From assembly GCA_004213235.1 (NCBI GenBank), contig SHAI01000106.1:1-8428 (forward strand): a stretch of 8,428 nucleotides of DNA, given 5' to 3'. Numbering within the stretch: the first letter of the stretch is position 1; every line of letters starts with the position of its first letter. Below, piece after piece: positions 4,959 to 8,428 of this stretch. This DNA comes from Parvularculaceae bacterium (lineage in GTDB: Bacteria > Pseudomonadota > Alphaproteobacteria > Caulobacterales > Parvularculaceae). The translations under genes and the position numbers were made by a program. Under the pieces are notes generated by a model, which was not told where the DNA came from, made no database searches, and saw nothing but the letters and a program-made list of their open reading frames with translations.

Positions 4959-7341
4959 GTTCGGTACTTTCCGGGGGCGTTTAGCGTCAGCCGGTATCGG
5001 GGGACGCAATAGGCTTCGGAATGGCGGCGGACCGTCGGACGGTGATCCGCGATCTCCTTCGTGCCACGGCAGATATCCTGGAACTCACGGCGCTGTTGAT
5101 GACATTTACTCAGCGCATGTCCCGCCTGACATGGATGCATTGGGCACTCATGCTGCCGGAGAACGCTTTGACGCTGAAACCGCGTCAGCTTTTGGTGAGG
5201 TAAACCAAGTCAAAGGCGACATCTTCAAGGTTGAAACCCGAGAGGAGCGCGTTCCGTTCTGGAAAAAGTGCGTGAATTTCTTTCAGTCGCTATCGCTTTT
5301 CTTTTTTGTTTTCGCGTTTGCTTTTATCCTGATCGGCGGCATGTTGCTTGGCGCATTTCGTTTGGGCCAGAAATACAATGAGCGCGATTTTCAGGCTTTC
5401 AATACACCGCGCCTTATCCCCTCATTGGCAGTTAAAATCGCCGACAATGTTTTTAACGACACGATTATTCATCTCAAACAAATTCATATTATCGATCGAA
5501 AAACCGGCGCAATTGCACTTAATGACTCAGTTATGGGCGATCCGTCCGAACACATTATTCTTGGAACGTATGAGCGCGATCGCACAAATCGTAAATTGGA
5601 AGCTGCATTGCATTTTTATCTTGCAGCGTCGAACGGGCATCCCGATGGGGCCAGGCTTTACAAAGCTCTAAATATTCCCACAGAGGATTATGAGACGATT
5701 TATCAACAATTCGTTGCCATTCACCAGATGAATGGCGATGCTGGCTTGATCCGGTTAGGGCAACATTATCTCGGTGCGGACGCTTTTAAAATCGCGCGGC
5801 GTATGCGCACGAAGCTTAGGTTTGCAGAGCCAAATGATTATATCTGGCCGCGAGAAAATGAAGCTGAAAATCTTGCGTATATCAATTTTCAAATGGCATC
5901 ACTATGCGGCGACCGTTCTGCCTATGAATGGCGCGCAGAGACCGCGCGGTACTATGACTTCACTCTTCAACGCGAGAATGCTCTAAAGCAGCGGTCCAAT
6001 GCCGAGCTGGCGTCCCTGGCACGGCTATATGGTCTTGATAACGACGATTATTGTAAACGTCGCACCTTGATGCGCGTGATAGAAGCGATTCGTGAGCAAT
6101 ATCGCACCCGTGCGGTTGTCCGATATGAGGCGGAACTGGCTGGCTGGGACGGGCGGGAAAATCCGTGCGAGCTTGGCGTGGGCAAGTTCTCCGATGCTGA
6201 GTGTGATGAGTTTGATTCCGTCATTCGGCGCGGGTTTTTGGGGTTCGCAGCTAACCTGCCTACTTTCGAAGACCTGATTAGGGAGATGGAGCAAGGGGGG
6301 CGTGGTTACGGGGATCGTCCGAGTGGGTATATTGGGCGCGATGGTGGTGACGAAATCGATGGGCGTGGGTACTCTGGTAGGTCAGGCTCGCAAGCTTTTC
6401 GGGATGCGCCAGGCGCGGAGGCGGAGATAAACATCCGTCCCTTCGCTGACGATGGTCTGCCTAATGAGTGTACAGCTTACAATAGTGTGGGCGATTGTAT
6501 CGCGCGCGAAAGCGCGCTGGCTTGCGATGACCGCGCCAAGTATCACTTTAATCGCGGCGAGGCGGATATGGCCGTTGGGCGCACGGACCGGGCGCGGAAA
6601 AAGTTTTCGCGGGCAATTGCGACCGGGCGTGCGTGCCAGTCGGAGTACGGAGATTTAGCGGCTACAAGACTGGCGGCGCTCAATTTAACTTGTGAATATT
6701 CAGTTGAAAGTCTGGCCCGGATATCTCGGGATTATCAAACTAATCCAGATGGCGGTTCTTTGATTGACCTGGCCTCACGTCAGCGCGCTCTTTACGCGAA
6801 GGGGCATTATGGAGGACGGGTCGACGGAAAATATGGTCCCGCCACCCGACGGGCCGTTCGTGCCTTTCAGCGTGAACTTGGCTTTAGTGAGACCGGCGAT
6901 TTGACGCCAATTCAAACCGTATACCTGATTTGTAGCGCGGCACAGGTGCACGCAGACCCGGGGTCGATCAATCTGTTAGGCGTCATGTATATCTCAGGTC
7001 TTGGCGTTGTTCAGAATACGGATGCTGGGATCCGGTTGCTGAAGCAAGCCTCCGGGCGCGGAATGGCTGATGCCAAGTTCAACCTGGCGCTGATCTATGG
7101 AACAGGGACAGTTGCCTCCAGCTATCGGCTATGCGGGATCGTTGAAAACCTTCAGCAGGCTGATGCTTATCTGGAGGAGGCAGCAGACGCGGGGAGCGGT
7201 CCGGCCATTCGCCTCATCGAACTTTTTGGTAGGTATGGACCGACACAACGTTGGAAGCGGATTAAAGAAGAGCTGAAGCTGAACCAATTCTATTCCGATC
7301 GACTTCAAAACGTTGGGGAGGGGTGTCGTCCCAACCCGTAA
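4939..7341 (+). CDS. Membrane-anchored Sel1/TPR-repeat protein with peptidoglycan-binding domain
   Basis: An open frame of 800 residues from the GTG at 4939. A cytoplasmic N-terminal part is followed by a single membrane helix at about 114-139, and the rest is predicted periplasmic. Sel1/TPR-like helical repeats appear near 219-242 (AALHFYLAASNGHPDGARLY), a TPR-like unit near 535-562, and clear Sel1 repeats at about 674-725 and 736-760. A type-1 peptidoglycan-binding fold lies at about 610-664 (YGGRVDGKYGPATRRAVRAFQRELGF core). A Gly/Arg-rich linker spans about 452-485. Twelve cysteines follow the membrane helix, so disulfides are likely. The layout recalls the periplasmic half of Caulobacter PodJ without its coiled coils, suggesting a cell-wall-associated scaffold. 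This is inference. The start is uncertain: codons 1-50 look non-coding (many AGG, AGA, GGA), and the first in-frame ATG is at 5131 without a good ribosome-binding site. Confidence 0.78.
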   Translation: MRLCVSKFGTFRGRLASAGIGGRNRLRNGGGPSDGDPRSPSCHGRYPGTHGAVDDIYSAHVPPDMDALGTHAAGERFDAETASAFGEVNQVKGDIFKVETREERVPFWKKCVNFFQSLSLFFFVFAFAFILIGGMLLGAFRLGQKYNERDFQAFNTPRLIPSLAVKIADNVFNDTIIHLKQIHIIDRKTGAIALNDSVMGDPSEHIILGTYERDRTNRKLEAALHFYLAASNGHPDGARLYKALNIPTEDYETIYQQFVAIHQMNGDAGLIRLGQHYLGADAFKIARRMRTKLRFAEPNDYIWPRENEAENLAYINFQMASLCGDRSAYEWRAETARYYDFTLQRENALKQRSNAELASLARLYGLDNDDYCKRRTLMRVIEAIREQYRTRAVVRYEAELAGWDGRENPCELGVGKFSDAECDEFDSVIRRGFLGFAANLPTFEDLIREMEQGGRGYGDRPSGYIGRDGGDEIDGRGYSGRSGSQAFRDAPGAEAEINIRPFADDGLPNECTAYNSVGDCIARESALACDDRAKYHFNRGEADMAVGRTDRARKKFSRAIATGRACQSEYGDLAATRLAALNLTCEYSVESLARISRDYQTNPDGGSLIDLASRQRALYAKGHYGGRVDGKYGPATRRAVRAFQRELGFSETGDLTPIQTVYLICSAAQVHADPGSINLLGVMYISGLGVVQNTDAGIRLLKQASGRGMADAKFNLALIYGTGTVASSYRLCGIVENLQQADAYLEEAADAGSGPAIRLIELFGRYGPTQRWKRIKEELKLNQFYSDRLQNVGEGCRPNP
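5021..5203 (+). CDS. Overlapping 60-codon frame, possible true N-terminus of the Sel1/PG-binding protein
   Basis: An ATG at 5021 opens a 60-codon frame inside the 5' part of the larger gene, in a different frame. Its codons favour G or C in the third position and its first ~27 residues (AADRRTVIRDLLRATADILEL and on) form a plausible amphipathic helix. The larger frame in the same place reads as Gly/Pro/Arg-rich noise. A -1 shift between about 5084 and 5110 would join this segment to the acidic DDIYSAHVPPDMDALG part of the large frame. No slippery heptamer is present, so a sequencing indel or real mutation is likelier than programmed shifting. It could also be a chance frame. Confidence 0.3.
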   Translation: MAADRRTVIRDLLRATADILELTALLMTFTQRMSRLTWMHWALMLPENALTLKPRQLLVR

Positions 7342-7360
7342 AACAAACGCGCGAACGCGG

Positions 7361-7380
7361 TTTCCGTTGAGGGGCGGAAA
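7361..7380 (+). other. Small hairpin in the intergenic leader
   Basis: TTTCCG (7361-7366) pairs with CGGAAA (7375-7380) around an 8-base loop, between the Sel1/PG-binding gene and the first lipoprotein gene. No T-run follows. Instead a purine-rich ribosome-binding region begins, so it is more likely an mRNA-processing or stability element than a terminator. Confidence 0.3.
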
Positions 7381-7397
7381 GAAAGAAGGAACGGAGC

Positions 7398-7754
7398 ATG
7401 TTAACAGCCGTCATAACGCGATCAAAAGCTTCCATCGCCTTTTTTTTGGCCATCATGCTTTGCGCGTGTGCGACATCTGACCTTGAGCGCGACGCGGCTT
7501 TTGATGACGCTTGCCGCGCTTTTGGTGACAATGTTGAGGGTGAAACTGTCGTGGTGGTGAATGATCAATCATCCCGCACGCGCGTGGGCGCTGTCGGCAT
7601 TCCCGCAACGCCATCCGCGCCTTCATTGGGGGTTTTGGCCGGCCCGGCATTGATAACCGAAGCAGGTGGGGCGCTGGCATATGATAGCGGTCCAATTACG
7701 GATATTGAAGCACGGCCCTGCCCGAACAATCAAATCATCGAAAACGCTCAGTAA
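7398..7754 (+). CDS. Small putative lipoprotein
   Basis: A 118-residue protein of unknown function. It has a basic N-terminus (ITRSK), a hydrophobic segment at about 11-22 and a lipobox reading LCAC at 21-24, giving Cys24 as the lipidated residue, so a mature lipoprotein of about 95 residues is expected. The cysteine at -2 is unusual but tolerated. The mature part has C39, a VVVVNDQSSRTRVG segment (51-64), a Pro/Gly/Ala-rich low-complexity centre (65-92) and a C-terminal Cys108. The ATG at 7398 follows AAGGAACGGAGC, a good ribosome-binding site. It starts 56 bases after the Sel1/PG-binding gene and ends 10 bases before the next lipoprotein, so the three are probably cotranscribed. The DQSxxTRxG motif recurs in the neighbouring lipoprotein. 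I recognise no family. Confidence 0.75.
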   Translation: MLTAVITRSKASIAFFLAIMLCACATSDLERDAAFDDACRAFGDNVEGETVVVVNDQSSRTRVGAVGIPATPSAPSLGVLAGPALITEAGGALAYDSGPITDIEARPCPNNQIIENAQ

Positions 7755-7764
7755 GGGAAGTAAA

Positions 7765-8349
7765 ATGTTTAAATTATTTGTGCCGGCCGTTTTGGCTTTT
7801 GGGCTATTTGCGTGCGTGAGCGACGGTGGAAGTCCATACACTGAAACTGCCGCGATATGCGACACGGCGGGGCTTGAATCACAGCTGGTGTCATTACGAG
7901 ATCAGTCAAAGTCCACACGCCTTGGCCTTAGCGGTGCCGGTGTGGGCGCAGCTGGCGCAGCCGGTGGGGCGGGTGCCGTCTATTCGCGGGATAAAACCGA
8001 CGTACAGCGCGTATATCAATTGCGCGACCGACTGCACAGTTTTGAAGCAGAGGTCGATGCGCTCTATCGCAGTGCGACAGCGCGGTGCCGGACATATGCA
8101 AGATGCATGGAACGCCGCGGTTATAATCAAAACCGGTGTTGGGCACTTGAGCAGAGCTGGTCTGAGTCTGAACAGCGTATTCCGGACCTGCGAATTTCAC
8201 TTGCAGAAATTGAAGCTGACATAGAGAAGTTTCGACTGGCAACGCGGCCGGCTCCCCGGCGCGGGCCTCCGCGGCGGAGACGGGTCAACCCAAATGAATG
8301 CCCGTGTCCAAATTCGGTCGGCGGCGTTTTTTCAAATGGCTGTTGCTAA
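7765..8349 (+). CDS. Glycine-zipper, cysteine-rich putative lipoprotein
   Basis: A 194-residue protein of unknown function. The signal peptide ends with lipobox LFAC (14-17), so Cys17 is the likely lipid anchor. Next come C32, a DQSKSTRLG motif (46-54) and a Gly/Ala-rich stretch at 53-72 with glycine-zipper spacing. A predicted helical region (about 76-160) holds the C108/C114/C125 cluster with a CMERRGY motif (114-120) often seen in alphaproteobacterial envelope lipoproteins. A strongly basic PAPRRGPPRRRR segment (163-173) leads to a terminal CPC-x11-CC (179-194). The basic linker could contact peptidoglycan or LPS, and the cysteines could form disulfides or bind metal. These are inferences. 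The ATG at 7765 is chosen because AAGGGAAG lies just upstream and the signal peptide starts there; a start at 7666 would overlap the previous gene heavily and hide the signal peptide. Confidence 0.78.
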   Translation: MFKLFVPAVLAFGLFACVSDGGSPYTETAAICDTAGLESQLVSLRDQSKSTRLGLSGAGVGAAGAAGGAGAVYSRDKTDVQRVYQLRDRLHSFEAEVDALYRSATARCRTYARCMERRGYNQNRCWALEQSWSESEQRIPDLRISLAEIEADIEKFRLATRPAPRRGPPRRRRVNPNECPCPNSVGGVFSNGCC

Positions 8350-8375
8350 CGAAGCATCCTGAAAAGGCTCGAGAA

Positions 8376-8408
8376 TAAATCCTTCCATAACCGGAGCGGT
8401 CGGATTTA
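8376..8408. terminator. Possible hairpin terminator after the lipoprotein gene
   Basis: TAAATCC (8376-8382) pairs with GGATTTA (8402-8408). Inside, ACCG (8390-8393) pairs with CGGT (8397-8400) around a GAG loop, giving a bulged two-part hairpin. It lies 27 bases after the stop of the last lipoprotein. There is no T-run, so termination is only suggested. Confidence 0.35.
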
Positions 8409-8409
8409 C

Positions 8410-8428
8410 GATGGCGATGGCGATGGCG
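8410..8428. repeat. Hexanucleotide tandem repeat GATGGC at window edge
   Basis: Three copies of GATGGC plus one base run to the end of the window and may continue. On the plus strand an ATG at 8411 would begin Met-Ala-Met-Ala-Met-Ala, with only a weak GGA 6 bases upstream. It could be the start of a gene, the end of a minus-strand gene or a simple repeat; the window ends too soon to decide. Confidence 0.35.

Noticed and set aside
7666..7764. Longer start for the last lipoprotein at 7666
   Set aside because: It would overlap the previous gene by 89 bases and bury a clear signal peptide with lipobox; the ATG at 7765 has a good ribosome-binding site.
4939..8349. Possible c-type cytochrome next to the ccm genes
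   Set aside because: No CXXCH heme-binding motif occurs in any predicted protein of the window despite the many cysteines.
1..8428. CRISPR arrays, tRNA or rRNA genes, insertion sequences
   Set aside because: No direct-repeat arrays, cloverleaf-like sequences, rRNA-like sequence or transposase-like proteins were seen on either strand.

Overview
The window looks like alphaproteobacterial chromosome with a moderately GC-rich composition. The reasons are a System I cytochrome c maturation (ccm) locus, a DNA polymerase III chi subunit (holC), and a Sel1/peptidoglycan-binding membrane protein whose general build recalls polarity proteins such as Caulobacter PodJ. No species can be named from the sequence alone.

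Layout, left to right. (1) Bases 1-54 are the last 17 codons of a plus-strand gene. A strong hairpin (80-104) separates it from convergent holC (minus). (2) Also on the minus strand, an SDR oxidoreductase closely resembling the N-terminal domain of HSDL2 occupies 714-1604. A 255-bp spacer with an 11-bp hairpin separates it from ccmE. (3) ccmE (minus) is divergent from ccmA-ccmB-ccmC-ccmD (plus), which are tightly packed with overlaps or short gaps. The 144-bp divergent spacer holds a long-armed inverted repeat. ccmABCD ends at a good Rho-independent terminator (4784-4810). (4) A promoter-like sequence at 4875-4902 begins a second plus-strand unit. It contains a large single-pass membrane protein with Sel1/TPR-like repeats and a peptidoglycan-binding domain, followed by two small lipoproteins. 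The window ends in a short hexanucleotide repeat.

How the genes work together. CcmC, with CcmD, loads heme onto CcmE. The CcmAB ATPase is needed to release holo-CcmE for heme ligation to apocytochromes. The later parts of the pathway (ccmF, ccmH/ccmI, ccmG) are not in the window and must lie elsewhere. The Sel1/PG-binding protein and the two lipoproteins form a separate, apparently uncharacterised cell-envelope cluster. All three face the periplasm or outer membrane by prediction, they are rich in cysteine, and the two lipoproteins share a short motif (DQSxxTRxG). This cluster is the part most likely to be undescribed.

The main uncertainty is the start of the Sel1/PG-binding gene. The first ~50 codons of its frame look non-coding, while an overlapping frame looks coding, which suggests a frameshift, a sequencing error or a later start.
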